Positions 1-12,095 of a DNA stretch of 64,000 nt are shown here, one piece after another. How positions within the stretch are numbered: the stretch's first letter is position 1; the number at the start of each line of letters is the position of its first letter. The stretch covers positions 20,593,642 through 20,657,641 of the forward strand of contig NC_135556.1 in NCBI RefSeq assembly GCF_964340395.1. Direction: 5' to 3'. The stretch is from Glandiceps talaboti. Lineage: Eukaryota > Hemichordata > Enteropneusta > Spengelidae. A model generated the notes under the pieces. The model had not been told where the DNA came from. It did no database searches and worked only from the letters and a program-made list of their open reading frames with translations. Both the position numbers and the translations under genes were made by a program.

Positions 1-31
1 ATGTCTAACTGCATTGTTATGTGTTTCGCAG

Positions 32-293
32 GAATATACCTCCTTGTCAGACTGTACAGGAAAATGAAAGATGAAGACCTAGAAAAAAAATATCTTGGCA
101 TCCTAACAAAGAAAGCAGGAGGGAGATTTGATAGATATTTCAATGAGGAAGACCGTTTGAAAGGTATAGTTGCCTTCCTAGTCTTAACAACTATTCTTTC
201 GCCTTCAAAGTATTATAAAATGGATTAATTAATTCATATTATATCTTTTTCATGTTTTCAGCTTTTCCATTGGAGCCATTGCAATGGGTGTAG
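32..293 (+). CDS. 3' end of an unrecognised gene (two terminal exons, partial)
   Basis: I do not recognise this protein. An acceptor AG at 30-31 opens an exon at 32-163 that reads GIYLLVRLYRKMKDEDLEKK and on to RYFNEEDRLK, rich in charged residues with a short hydrophobic start. The donor is G|GTATAG at 164. A pyrimidine-rich acceptor TTTTCAG ends at 261, and joining in phase 1 gives the short tail AFPLEPLQWV and a TAG at 291-293. Another frame of the last exon (FSIGAIAMGVV...) also looks protein-like but does not join this donor in phase, so the C-terminus is uncertain. The basic segment followed by an acidic-basic stretch could be the cytosolic tail of a membrane protein, but that is a guess. 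The 5' part lies before the window. Confidence 0.4.
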
Positions 294-2387
294 TGAGGAG
301 AGACTATTGCATAGAAGGCGCCACCTTCATCATGATTTCATCACCGTGAAACAAGAAACTGCGCATGCCACTTTGGGAAGTTATAATTTTCGACATTGTG
401 CGTTTTTTGGTCCGTGACCAACCTATCTGCTATTTTGTGTATCAAAATAGAAAATAACCCTACTTCTTATTTTCGATATTGCAAATTCTAGCATTGTAGC
501 CAATAATGTACTCAAAATCGACCAATCTCATCACAGTTTACATAGAAACATGGTAATATTATCATCAGTGTTTAAGCAGCTGTCTGTGAATTTGTTAAAA
601 ATTGCTTCAAACAAGATCTGAACAAAACAACGAACAGGTTGGCCACGATTGGTCACAGCTCGTAGTACATAAAATCTGATTTTGGCACCCAAGAATCAGC
701 GCCCTCAACGGCGACCACGATTTAACCCAGTACTGTAAATTAACATGTACAATTGATAATTATTGGTATTTTAACAATTTTCAGTGAGAATATTGTGATT
801 GTCTGGTCGAAAAAGTATACTCCAGTTATAACTAGTACAGTTTAAACAAGATGCATATGATAGGTTCAAAACCAAACTTTTGCTTAAGATTTCAACTTAC
901 CACTACACTACACTACCTACAGATAATATTGACCACATATTATGAAATGCAATGTCTCTTTATAATTTACTGACAAATTTGAGTGCATATATCTTTGGCT
1001 ATTTGATTAAAAAAGTATCCCAGTTCCAGCTAGTGCAGTTTTAAGAGAACCTTTACTTTGAATTTTGTATTCAATACAACCCTAATATTTATAATAAAAT
1101 AATCTAAATAGTGTAAATTTCAAAAAAGTAATTCTAAATTAAATAATAAGAAATGTAAAATTATAGTTATGTCTAAAACGTCACCTTACTAGTTTAACAT
1201 CTTATTGGTTATGCATTGTATAATCTGGTTGGGCAAAATCCTACAACCCACGAAAAATCACCAGGGCGTTTACTTGAGTCAATGAATTCCCTTGCCCAAA
1301 GACAGAATTAGGTAAAAACAAAAACAACACTGGATGCCTCTGATTTAGGTTTAAACTACGCTTTTATAAGTTTGTTTAAATCTGTGGGTCAGAGTTATGG
1401 GATCCAGGACCCATGTGGTCTTCACACTTAGATAGATTACCAAGCCAGGAACTATTGTGTTCGGTTTTTGTCCTGTTTTTGCTTTTGCTTTTGTTTGGTT
1501 TGTTTTGTTTTGTTTTTGTTTTGCTTTGTTTTTGTTTTTACATTATATGTATATATTACTGTATATGTTTTCCTTGGGCCACAAACTCGACGAGTTTGAA
1601 TAAACTATTTTTGTGGTCCAGCCAGAAGTTTAAAGTTATTTTTATTTCATTTTTTTCATTGCTGATGTGTTTACTTAACTAATTCATTTTCCTCACTTGA
1701 TATGTAAATTTTGTTTTCATTTCGACCTCTGGCAAATAAATAAATATGTCAATTTAATAATTACAGCGTATGTTTTTGCATGAAACTGGTCTCATTCCTG
1801 AATTACCACAAGCAAGCAAAGACACCCATGTTTTGTCACGACTTGTCGAAGTGCCTCGTTTTCTTTATTTAAAGCTTACTGAAAGTGGTCAATGCCCTTT
1901 TATAGAGTAACAGTCGCACGTTAAGAGTCGCACGATATAATGTAGCAATGAAAATCGACGTCCTAGCAGTGTGAATTCCCCTGTGGTTGGAAATGTATCA
2001 CGATGTATCGACTGGGAAAGGTTTAATATCTTGGACAGGGGGAGATAGGTATGGTTTGAGAGAGGCGTGCGAGAAGCAGGTCAGATACGCAAAAAAGGAA
2101 CTTACCAACTTGAACAGATCTAGAGGTGGACGATATCGATACCAACAAAACTATGACCATCCACTAGATAGTACCTAACACTGTCACAGTCAGTCCCAAT
2201 CTGCTAGTACTACGCCATCTAGTGACAGTGAATGAACAAAGCTAGAGGTTCTCGTCAAAAACTATAAGCTGTTTGAAATTGTTACAAGTTTTTTTTTTCA
2301 GAATGTGCGTAGAATATACACAATATAACATATATGTCTACATACACAATATTACACATATACATAGTGTATAATGTACATATATCT
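294..2387. other. Intergenic region with dispersed repeats, no gene recognised
   Basis: No convincing exon was found. About 690-1050 is a copy of a dispersed repeat listed separately. Around 1470-1545 is a T-rich tract of TTTTG-type units, followed near 1578-1605 by a GGCCACAAACTCGACGAG-like hairpin and a TGAATAAA. This could be the 3' tail of a LINE, but no reverse transcriptase was read next to it. A 63-codon open frame at 1990-2178 (YHDVSTGKGLISWTGGDRYG...) looks somewhat protein-like, but it has no family match known to me and no splice context. Confidence 0.4.
690..1050 (+). repeat. Dispersed non-coding repeat, copy 1
   Basis: This stretch matches, as reverse complement, the DNA at about 22290-22705. 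Shared landmarks are TACAGATAATATTGACCAC, AACTAGTACAGT and CCAGCTAGTGCA-type ends. Related copies lie at about 26945-27330, 38060-38520 and 42820-43170. Sub-repeats resembling CCAGTT(G)CAGCTAGTGCA occur in both orientations at the edges, so the family may be a MITE with terminal inverted repeats. The exact ends are not resolved. Confidence 0.5.
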
Positions 2388-2393
2388 TTTATT
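2388..2393 (-). terminator. Polyadenylation signal of the thioesterase-like gene
   Basis: TTTATT on the plus strand reads AATAAA on the minus strand, about 90 nt past the stop codon of the hotdog-fold gene. Position and sequence fit a standard poly(A) signal. No cleavage-site evidence is available. Confidence 0.5.
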
Positions 2394-2480
2394 TGCATAA
2401 TCTCAAACTGTACAATTATATCTGAGATTTCAAACCTACACTAACATTTACTGTAAAACTGGCTTCATCCCTTCATTCTT

Positions 2481-4966
2481 TCAACTATGAATCTGCATAC
2501 TGCAGTGAAATATATCACTTCCTTTCCTGCTTATCACGAAGTTCAGTGTATCTGATTGGTGCATATCTTCCCATACATCTACATCAAGTTTATCGTGTAA
2601 TGTTGCTTCCGCTTCATACAAGGATGACACGTTCTTCACTCTGTATTTCGCAAAATCCCCTCTGTATTTTCCCAATGCTCCAGATTCAGCTGCAAAGTGG
2701 GCACAGTCTGAGCAAAATTTCAAATATGTAAGATATGACATGTGGTTCTGATTGTCTACATCACTCGGGAGAACATCTACTACATATCTGAACACACCAA
2801 CTTGAGGTTTACTTCCGAGACGTTTGACTGCTGCTGGAGCTGGTCCCTTTACCAGGGGTCCAAACTTCTCTACATACCACTCTGGATGAGGACGTGGCTG
2901 TCGGGTTTCCTCATTCACAATAACTACTTTTGTATCTACTGCACTCAGTAATTCATCACATTCCAATGTACGAAGTTCTTTGCGAAATCCTATGGATGTT
3001 TTCCCAAGTGAACTCATAAAAAGATTCACAATAACAGCTTTGGTGGGGTTGTGCTTCACCATGTCATAAAAATTTGTTTGGATTTCATTGCTGGTGCAAA
3101 CCATAAACATCAATGTTTTAGCCTCTTTGGACAGCTTTACATAATCACAAAAACGACCATCATGAAACAGCATGTGCACTCGTAATGTATGGAAATATTT
3201 TTGCAAGCTCCAGACTGTTGGTTTACCTGAAATAAAAAGAAACCAGAGGTAAACTGAATGTTAATGTGCTCCCTTGAGGTTGGATCTTCAATAAAGAAGG
3301 TTGAAATAAGGCCAGCAGAATCATATATGACATAGTACATTTTAGACAATACACATTTTTTCACACTGCCAGCATGCTCGAACAAAAAGTTCTTATCAAG
3401 TTAAAAAAGTGACATTTAGATTAACATATATGCAGTTATTCACTGAATATTGACATGCTAAGAATTGCCTTTGATATTGAGATACCAGAATGCCTTCCAT
3501 AAGTAGAAAACAGCCCAGTCCATAAACACTATATGAAGTCATTATCCTTGATATTTCAAGACTACGAAATATTTGATTTGATAATTGAAATAAATCATGT
3601 AAACGACTCATTACAGTTAAAATCAGCATTAATAACAATAGGCTTTACATGACATGTGCTTTTATTATCACCAAATTAATTGAAATATAAAGTTTGCAAA
3701 CTTACATATAAGACTTCTGAATTAGTCTACATTGTGTACATGACACACGGTGTCATCTGAAATTTCATTCCCCGGCCATGTAAATGGTCACCACATTGGA
3801 TATAGTCATCACAGTATATTGCTGTTTATTGTTCAGCAGTTATCAGATTATGTGCATGATAAACTCAAAACACGGTTTTTTAGGCACAACTACATTTTTT
3901 GAAAAATACTACTCAAACACCTCATCCATTATACCAAAAATTAGTTATTTGCCATGGAATGTGAAATATGGCTGTATTCATGCTATTAGAAGACATTCAC
4001 CTTTCCACACCATAAAATTCAACTTCAACACCAAAGAAAATGACATCTAATATCTATACAAAATGAAACAGTCATTCCCATTTCAAACGTTGGTAGGCAA
4101 TTAAATTTGTCCTCTTAAAAGTCCAGCGAGGTGCAAGGAATATAACGACTAGATGTACCTGTTCAAGGCTATATGAAGGATAATAACCATGAGTGGCACA
4201 TATCTATATGTTAATTAGCTTATTCGTAAAATATCTAGTTACTTCTCTCTATATTACTCATTAAATCCACCACTATCTTTAAGGATTTAAAATACTAACT
4301 ACACATCTAACTATTGTATCTTTTCACCAAAGTTTGTTTGAATGCAAACAGCAATCTGAACATAGTCCTGATAGGATGGCAATCAACAAGAGTCATGTCA
4401 TCTACATATTAAACCAAAGATGGCGTTGAATTTTTACATGACATTTCATTTGTATAGATGGAAAACAGAGCTAGCGAGAGAACACGGTCTTGGGGTACCC
4501 CTGTATTTAGGTCGATTTCCTCAATTAAAACTCTAGCCTCTACATTGACATGATGTGGCCGCTCCCTTAAAAATGTTCGAAAGAACTACAATGCTGTGGT
4601 TAGTATTGACATCACTGTAATAACAAATGTGGTTGAACAGTATTAATATAGAAAGACACTAAAGTACTACATTCAACACAAAGCTAGGATTTAATCAAGA
4701 AATTACTAAGTATAATTACCGTGTGATATTGACTATAGAGCTGGGGGGGCCTTTGACCCGTATCCAGCTGATAAATATGAACGGTCCTTACCGTGCCAAT
4801 CGAATTCGTGAGATACGTCGAACAGCATGCCGCTTCTGTAGATAACATTCACTTGAGCGCCGCCATGTTCGATTTGTGTTTCAATGGATAATCGTCGTCT
4901 CTGTAAAGCAAATGCAGTCCTGCGATACGACAGAAAACTAGTGCGAGCAACCCTTGCAAACGCCAT
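2481..4966 (-). CDS. Mitochondrial-type double-hotdog thioesterase-like protein (2 exons)
   Basis: Exon 1 is 4966-4792 and exon 2 is 3226-2481. The donor G|GTAAGG and acceptor TTTCAG join in phase 1 to give 306 residues. Residues 1-27 (MAFARVARTSFLSYRRTAFA...) are rich in Arg and Ser/Ala with no acidic residue, as in a mitochondrial presequence. Two hotdog-like repeats follow. The first, about residues 37-175, contains FDVSHEFDWHGKPTVWSLQK. The second, about 200-306, contains SDVDNQNHMSYLTYLKFCSD, which resembles the D-x-N-x-H-M/L-x(3)-Y motif of 4HBT-type acyl-CoA/ACP thioesterases (Asp214, Asp216 and His220 are candidate catalytic or binding residues). A double hotdog in one chain is typical of acyl-ACP thioesterase-like and ACOT-like enzymes. 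The substrate cannot be told. The upstream ATG is the first in frame. Hydrolysis of a mitochondrial acyl thioester is inferred, not shown. Confidence 0.75.
4325..4605 (-). mobile_element. LINE reverse transcriptase fragment in the thioesterase-like gene intron
   Basis: Read on the minus strand this gives FFRTFLRERPHHVNVEARV, then NTGVPQDRVLSLALFSIYTN and YVDDMTLVDC. These are the palm motifs of a CR1/Jockey-type non-LTR reverse transcriptase, with the catalytic YxDD box at 4397-4408. In-frame stops before FFRTF and before YVDD, and a D where the family has G after GVPQ, show that it is decayed. No endonuclease or 3' end was found, so it is a truncated relic. Confidence 0.75.
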
Positions 4967-6063
4967 TCCTATTCAATATATTTTACCCTTTGACCTATAA
5001 TTAAGTATCCCTAGGTTTACGAAAAAAATCGTCAACGTTGAAACATGAAATGCGGTGTCCCAACGACAATTTTGACCTATGGTATATTTCAGAATGGCAT
5101 GAATTGTCAATGTAAAGGTTGACTTATATACAAGAATATACCAAACATGACAAACACGATAGATATGAACGATAACAAAATTCTATATTTTTACCAAAAA
5201 AAATCCAATATCACTATTTAAAGATAACGCAAAATGATTGTCATTTTCGTGTGTGTGTGTGTGTGTGTGTTTGTTTATTTGTTTGTTTGTTTGTTTTTCG
5301 TAATCATTACCAATTGGTCCCCTGTGGTCAGATGATTGGAAATTGAACAGTCTATCTATAAACCTACCTAATGGGGGCGCTAATCTGCAAACACAAATCT
5401 AAACATACATGTACCTAGCATCAATTTTGTGACATAATTTCCACCGACCCAGTTCGGGGTAATACGAATGCGTTGTCGGCATTGGGATAGAGGAATAGAG
5501 CTTTCAACAATAGAACGTATCAAATGTATTTTTTTTTAAACATTTCATATTTATGGTCCGTGTATTATGAACAACTTTGAATGCAAAGTATTATTGCTAT
5601 TTCCAGTAACGGGGTCAATGACATTAACAGATAACAAGCAGTTATACATATAAATGTTGATACATGTTTATATTCTTTTTACGAGAAGTTATATAAAATG
5701 AGACCTTATTATATTTGTTTTATTAAAACATATGACTGGTAGGGGGTTACGTAAGGGTCAGCAGCGCCTTTACATAGTTATAAACCCAACCTGAATGCTG
5801 GTACAGACGTTAAACAAACTTTTTTCATCTCTAACAATTAACAAGCGGGGGTCTTAATTATTCACTTATTTATTCATTTCATGTTCAGTAACAAATTTAC
5901 AAATCAGAAGATTTATCACAAATTACAGATATTCCTTTCACGTGTGGACTTTAATGGTAAGGCATGTTTTGATATAGTGTTGTTACAGTGTAGCGGTGAT
6001 TTGCTTCATCCCGGTGTTTTTAACCAGTGGAAATTAAGATCTGTTAGCTTTTGTTTTAATTTA
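4967..6063. other. Upstream region of the thioesterase-like gene, non-coding
   Basis: The region holds the 5' flank of the minus-strand thioesterase-like gene. A (TG)n run followed by (GTTT)n lies at about 5252-5298. I see no exon, tRNA or transposase. No TATA box is evident near the gene start. Confidence 0.4.
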
Positions 6064-6831
6064 CCTGTAGTGTTAAAGAACTAACGCTACGACACTATTT
6101 CAGCTATCCTAACTAACGTGTTGATTTTTTAAATTTTCGCTCGTTCTTCCAAGTTTCCAAACAGTCTGTAGACCCGGTAATACATGTATTGTGTATTTGA
6201 TTCTCTCACAGTACTCGGAGCATCGCATCGCTAAAAGGACTGTTTTGCAGGTACCAATATCTACGTGATACTGCATAATTGTAGTCTAATATCCTTGTAC
6301 TGTGGGCCCTCATCAACTACATACATGTACGGCTAATCCTTTGTTGACGTGTTACTGTGATGCCTCGGAGCATCGCAGTAACACGTCAACAAATGATTAG
6401 CCCTATGTAGTCGATGAGGACCCACAGTACAAGGATTTTCTCAATAGTACAATTATACTGTAGATATCGGTACATACAAAACAGCTAATAGCTCCCGTAC
6501 AGGTGAGAGAGTATATAAGCCACGCGCCCTCATACACACACATGTGCAAAACGTTAACATATTTTAGAATAGAGAAGAATCTGTTTTCCATTTAACCTCT
6601 CACGAAGACACGTAATTATGAATTCGTCATTTGACCTGATAGCGATTCAAATATTGTCATTACGATTTAAATATTGTGCATTCGGCAAATCAGGTTCTCT
6701 GGAGGGATGCCACGGAAATATCAACAGTTGTGAGAACCATCAGTAGTCTTTGAAGAACAAGCGAAAATAAATAAAGTGGCAGTTAAGATAGCTGAAATAC
6801 TGTTGTAGCGTTAGTCCTTCAGGATTACAGG
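6064..6831. mobile_element. Long foldback DNA element with TA target duplication
   Basis: The left half and right half are reverse complements over most of their length. The outer ends read CCTGTAGTG...AACTAACGCTAC and GTAGCGTTAGT...ATTACAGG. A second matching zone is TTTCAGCTATC..TAAC, and a near-perfect inner hairpin of about 70 bp arms meets at about 6359-6363 around CTCGGA. The right arm carries about 200 bp not matched on the left. Both ends abut TA (6062-6063 and 6832-6833), as for Tc1/mariner-type target sites. No transposase frame is present, so it is non-autonomous. Family assignment rests only on the TA and the inverted ends. Confidence 0.65.
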
Positions 6832-6833
6832 TA

Positions 6834-7280
6834 GGCTATTTCTTTTGTTCATGAAGTACTACTACAGAAATGTCTATGTCTGCACGAATCGACCTTAAGT
6901 TTTCATTACTCTAGAGTAAATTGTGTGTGTGAATAGTGAGCAAACAGTGTTTACAGAGCTGACGTTATGGAAACTGTAGAAATTCCTCCAATGATCAGTT
7001 GTGGCTGATATCATGCTGAGCTTATTATGATTTTAGCTACATAGTTCAAATTTAGTTTTCGGAAGAGAGAAACCTGACAGTGTACAGACTGAAGAAGACA
7101 GAAAGCTTAAGGCTAATGTAGACACACAGTTGGAATTTCGGACATTTTTCGAAGATGCTTGGTTGTTACATTTTGCACTTTGCAATTAGTTTTAGTTGAA
7201 CTATACATCGATCATACCACATTAACAATTGAAACAATTTAAAGTACATTTTGTACCATAGTACAAAATACTTAAATTGA
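6834..7280. other. 3' flank of OATP gene A, nothing recognised
   Basis: This short AT-rich stretch lies between the foldback element and the stop codon of OATP A. I found no canonical AATAAA on the minus strand here and no coding exon. Confidence 0.4.
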
Positions 7281-10200
7281 TTACATGTATGTATCGTCAC
7301 TGCAAGCTTTATTGGTAACTCCATTAAGCTCACTTGACTCTACATGACTCGTGACTAGGTTTGCTTTGTTCGAACTCTCCAGACCGTTGGTAGCTTCAGG
7401 AATTTTCTCACGTACATCTTTGAGGTCCTTCTCTCTTCTTGTCCATAAAATCAACACTATTATATAGAGTACAAGAGCGAATGACTTGAGTCCAATTGTT
7501 AAAGCGACGATGTTTAGACGAAAAGCTTGGTTGTCATAGAACAAACATTCCCCTTTGACGGTTCCTTCACAGAATGTCCTCCACAAACTACACGACGAAT
7601 CTATTACTAGTCCATAGATGAGCGGTAGAGGAATCGGACCTAGTGGGAGATAGTGGTGTAAAACTATTTAGAATTGTATCAATGTCCATTTTCATTAGTG
7701 TTATCAGAATAGCAGATCGTTTTGAATTGTATAGGCAATATAAAATGATGATAAAATAATAGAAAACGCATTGTGATTGCAACCATATATTGCTATAAGC
7801 TTACTTATACTACCTACCGAATAAACGGACAAACAAGAACCTAACACCTAGAGCAAAGGTCTTCTGGTCTTTTGATACCAACCTACCAGGACGAAAGAGG
7901 AAAAAGAGGAAACAATTATCTAGTGAAATAGTGATTTGACACATTACTGGCCACTGTGATCAAATATCTAGATTGTTAAATAAGTGCTGGAGAGCACTAA
8001 TTGTTCTGTCTGTTCGCCAGTCCGCGTCCACAGTCTCTACGCTATATGTCTGGTCCGATTTCTATTTCAAACTTGGTACAAAGGTTATATCTTGTCATTA
8101 ACATATGCACATCATGATTTGATTAAAATTAGATAGAATCCACAGTTGCATGATTATCATAGGTTGTGGCAAGCATCATATCGAGTGCAGTATGCCTTTG
8201 TTGCTAACTGCACATCATCACATGAGGATATAGCAATAACTCTTCAGGACGCCTCCAGTAAATTACAAGGGGTTGGGTAAAATCAAGCCTGATCTGTTGC
8301 GTAAAATGTGACCCTCACGAATTCCGTTTTCTAAAAAGTGGCCCTCTGTCAATTTTTCTTCTCTAAAACATGACCCTCCCCAATGTCACTGTCTACAGAT
8401 CTAGAGCATATCGATATATATAACCTCAGACTACTAAGGTCTGAGATATAACCCACCTCATTGCTAGCATCGTGGCCGGAACTTCTCTAAGAGAACTTAG
8501 CAGAGCAAAGACGAACATGCCAACAAGAAACAAGTAGAAATAAACGCAGGTTTCTACTTCATCACACGTTCCACTCGACGCCGTCTTCATGTCCGCACCA
8601 ATCTCTGGACTCTCAAGGCAGCCACAATCGGTGTAGCTCTGGGTTCAAATATACCAAATAGGAAGTAGTATTAAAAGTAACAAAACAATAAGAATTAGCG
8701 AATTTCCGAAGTTCGCAATAATGGATGAGAAATTTGATTTTTTAAAGACGAACGTGTGACATTTGATTTTTTTAAAATGTAAATGAAATCATTAACCTAA
8801 AGAAAACCAGTATTTTTAATAACACTTTTAATTGCTAATTTCAGATAAACAAGCAAGGGAGGATGTAGACGCTACCATGACTCAAACATGACATTCAAGT
8901 TTTGGATACCGCTGCTACATATTATGGATAATGCATAGCATTGTTTAGAAAGGGTGTCTACAAATTAAATGAAAGCTAAAACTATATTTCTGAAGTTTGT
9001 TCTTGAACATTTCTGACCAGGTTGAATTCAAACTTGAATACAGAAGATAAGTTCTCATCTTCCAATACCTCTCAGTCTTTTACTATAGATACATTTTAAT
9101 TATGTGGCGGTGATGTTAGACAAGCTATCTTTATAGAAGTGTGTGGATGACACAGGGACAGGCCATTATATATCTCCGTTCGTATACGAACGGAGACAGC
9201 GGGCATATATTATCCTATAACCCCACTTGACTGGAGTATTGGTCTTTGCGCATACCCCTTTTATGCTTTACTAGTAACATCTCCGATCAGAAAAGGCCAT
9301 TTTTGATCTCGGGTTACAAACACAGATGACACTGTGCCGTGCATCTTGTACTTTAAAAACCTTAGTTCAGTTATGCAAAATATTCTTACATCGTTTCCCA
9401 CTAGTCTAGTGCAAGCTGCATGACATGGCGATGCATACGTATTTCCATCGGAGCCACAAACAGGGTCGAAGAGGTCAACAGAGCATGAACAGGCTTCATT
9501 GCAAGGCTGGGTCTTGTCTATGCTATTAGCACTAAACAAAATAAACATATACACATTTCCATTAGTGTGCACGCCCTTTAGATATCTCTTTAGTTTGATC
9601 TCAACGGTATGGAAACAATGGAACAACAGACCAAGTCATAAAATGTGAGGTCACCTTATTCCAGTAATTGATGCATCTCCACAGTGAAGAGGATACAGTA
9701 TAGCAAAGACCACAATTCCAAGTCCAACTGCAGTCAGCAAAAATTTGATCATTCCCTTTATCTCTAATTTCAACTTCTTGATAAAAATTCCACCGGATAT
9801 CATGCCAATTCCATAAGGCAGATTTGCAAAACACGCTGTGAGAAGGAAGGAGCATATCATCAGAGTTTCTCCATCAAAATGATGAACTATAAATAGAATT
9901 CATTGTCATTGACAGGTTGCATCTTGCAAATTGTGTCAAATGATATACTTCTGGAAGTGGTAGAATCGAGTACATTATACAGTACAGTAGTATATAAAGC
10001 ATGGGTCGTTGATAACCTGCAACTCACTCATAACAGTCAAACCTCAATGCATGAAACTAAAATGCTCCACCAATCATTTTGATGAGTGAAGATACAAAAT
10101 GCTTCTGTTGACATAACCTACGCTAGTATCACTTTCAATCACATCTTGACATCAGATCAAATAGAAGCAACACGTGACCCTTCAAGCATATCATTGCACT

Positions 10201-12020
10201 ATACTAGTATTCAATATCGCAAAATGCATCTTTGATTTTGAACACTGTGACGCCAAAACACCCAAGAAGTATATATTTCATCATTTACCAGTGTAAACAT
10301 TGGCTGCCGATGCAGATAATCCGAACTGTAGTTGCATGTATTTAGGGATGAATGGAACCACACCAAAAGTCGTACCCAAGTCTACAGCATATGCCACAAG
10401 TACAATCATGAAGTAAGGATTGATCAGTATGGCCCACGTTGATTTTATTAAACCTTGCCACGAAGAAAAGAAAATTACACTTCACTTATGGTTAAATTAG
10501 ACAATCGGTATTTTTTTGGAAGCAACCTGCATTGATACATCTGCATATGATCAAATTACACCAAGGAATTGAGTTATAAGCCACCCCTCGTTTGCTTTGT
10601 TTTAATGGCATCGTTTATGTACAAGTCAAATTTAAGCTAAATGGTTGCATTGCAATAACATTCACTTATGTGAGGACGTATATAGTACTAATAAGTCATC
10701 TAGTATCTCCTGATTGCCTGTTTCTAAAAGTTGATTGATCACCTTTTAGCTTGTTCAGCAGAGAAGGTTTTTCCGCACTTTCATCACTCATGATTCTTTT
10801 CTCGCTATTTTCGGCTGGTTTCTGGTCGAATTCGTTCTTTTCATTGTCACCACCATCACGGCTGTTCAAATACTTAGGGATAAAGAAGAAAGGGAATGCT
10901 GACAAGATTCCTATGACCACCCCAACAATCATTCCCAACCACCAAGCACCAACCCATTCCTGGTCGGATTGTTCCAAGTCAATTGCTGATTCGTCAACTC
11001 TATTGAAGTCAACGTATAGCAACAGGCATCCAGCTCCAGCCAGAGTTCCAACAACTGGGCCTACTCCCCACATCATATTGATAATGCCTGTAAAAAGAAA
11101 ACATACAATGTGACAGTAAACTAAAATGGATGGGATAACATTATGTAATTCTTTCGGGCAACACATATTATTATTTGGATCCTTACTGCTCTATACTTTC
11201 ATCGAAACGGGTTCGAATTGCGGATAGATTAGTGTTGCATATAGACTCATGTTGATTGAACTTACCCAGAGGAGACCAGAAATAGACATACAGTCTCCAT
11301 ATATGCCTCATTGATATTTAAAATTAATGCGACATATGGTACCTTCCTAGATAACATGCCATTAACAAAAGTTAATCAGAAGTACTTACCAAGGTAAAGT
11401 GCTGATGTTTCATGTTTAGCATGGTCATCGACAAATGCACTTCCAAGGGTTAAAAGTGGACTATAGCCTGCACCAAGTACCAAGACACCAGCAACGAAAA
11501 ATGCATACGCTATAGTACTGTCATTTGAATTGTCACTTCCATCAGTGGTACATTCTGATCCAGAATTACTTGTTGGAGAGTCTGACAAGCACAAGCTGAT
11601 GCCTGTAGTGGCATTGTCGCCCTTGTTATTTTCGTAATTGTAGGGACCAAGCACAAAATGTGGCAGGGTGCCTATCAAAATACCGACTGCCATGGTAATG
11701 ATTCCAACAGCGATCCAGCGTGGACGATGGGTGCTGGAACGCCCACCAAAGTAAGCAACGGGTACGATCGTGAGGAGCGTCCCTACCTGCCCAACGCTCG
11801 TCAATGCCCCAAGTTGTGAACTGCTAAGGTTGTATCTTTTCTCCTGTGTGGTTAGTATGCTAGCTGCATACATTGCCATGCTTGAGTACCAACAAACAGC
11901 TATGGTTAGATTCGAGACAAAACAACGAATGTCGCCAAAGCATAATATTGGTTTCCTTTTACTCGACACTGAATTTTTCTCGCCTTCCATTTTCTTTTCT
12001 TGATGCAAGTTGTTAGACAT
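7281..12020 (-). CDS. Organic anion transporting polypeptide A (SLCO family, 8 exons)
   Basis: Exons (minus): 12020-11390, 11087-10743, 10453-10289, 9835-9655, 9531-9390, 8638-8457, 7882-7818, 7639-7281. All junctions are AG/GT and in frame, giving 689 residues, the usual OATP size with 12 membrane segments. Diagnostic features are the OATP signature QEWVGAWWLGMIV in exon 2, a Kazal-like loop in exon 5 (CNEACSCSVDLFDPVCGSDG, then CHAACTRL) continuing with YTDCGCL in exon 6, and SSCSLWRTFCEGTVKGEC in the last exon. The family carries amphipathic organic anions across the plasma membrane. The ligand here is unknown. The start is uncertain: ATG at 12020 is used, but ATG at 11990 (MEGEKNS) aligns better with the start of genes B and C and has a stronger context. 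A probable 5' non-coding acceptor lies upstream (TTTCTTAAAG). Exons 2 and 4 end in less usual GTGATC and GTGACC donors. Confidence 0.88.
9173..9196. repeat. Perfect 24-bp palindrome in an OATP A intron
   Basis: TCTCCGTTCGTA is followed at once by its exact reverse complement, giving a perfect 24-bp palindrome with a GTATAC centre. The flanks are ATATA on the left and CAGCGGGCATATAT on the right. It lies in intron 5. Its function is unknown; it may be the remnant of a small inverted-repeat element. Confidence 0.7.
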
Positions 12021-12095
12021 TACAGTGTTGGAAATAAATAACTGTTCCCAAATCGTCGAGGTGTTTCCTTTAAGAAATATCGAAAAAAGGATCAT

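Noticed and set aside
1413-1682. Hydrophobic 89-codon frame
   Set aside because: Produced by the TTTTG-rich tract, giving runs of F, L, V and C; probably a repeat tail.
10751-11113. 120-codon plus-strand frame
   Set aside because: Antisense shadow of OATP A exon 2, which is firmly supported on the minus strand.
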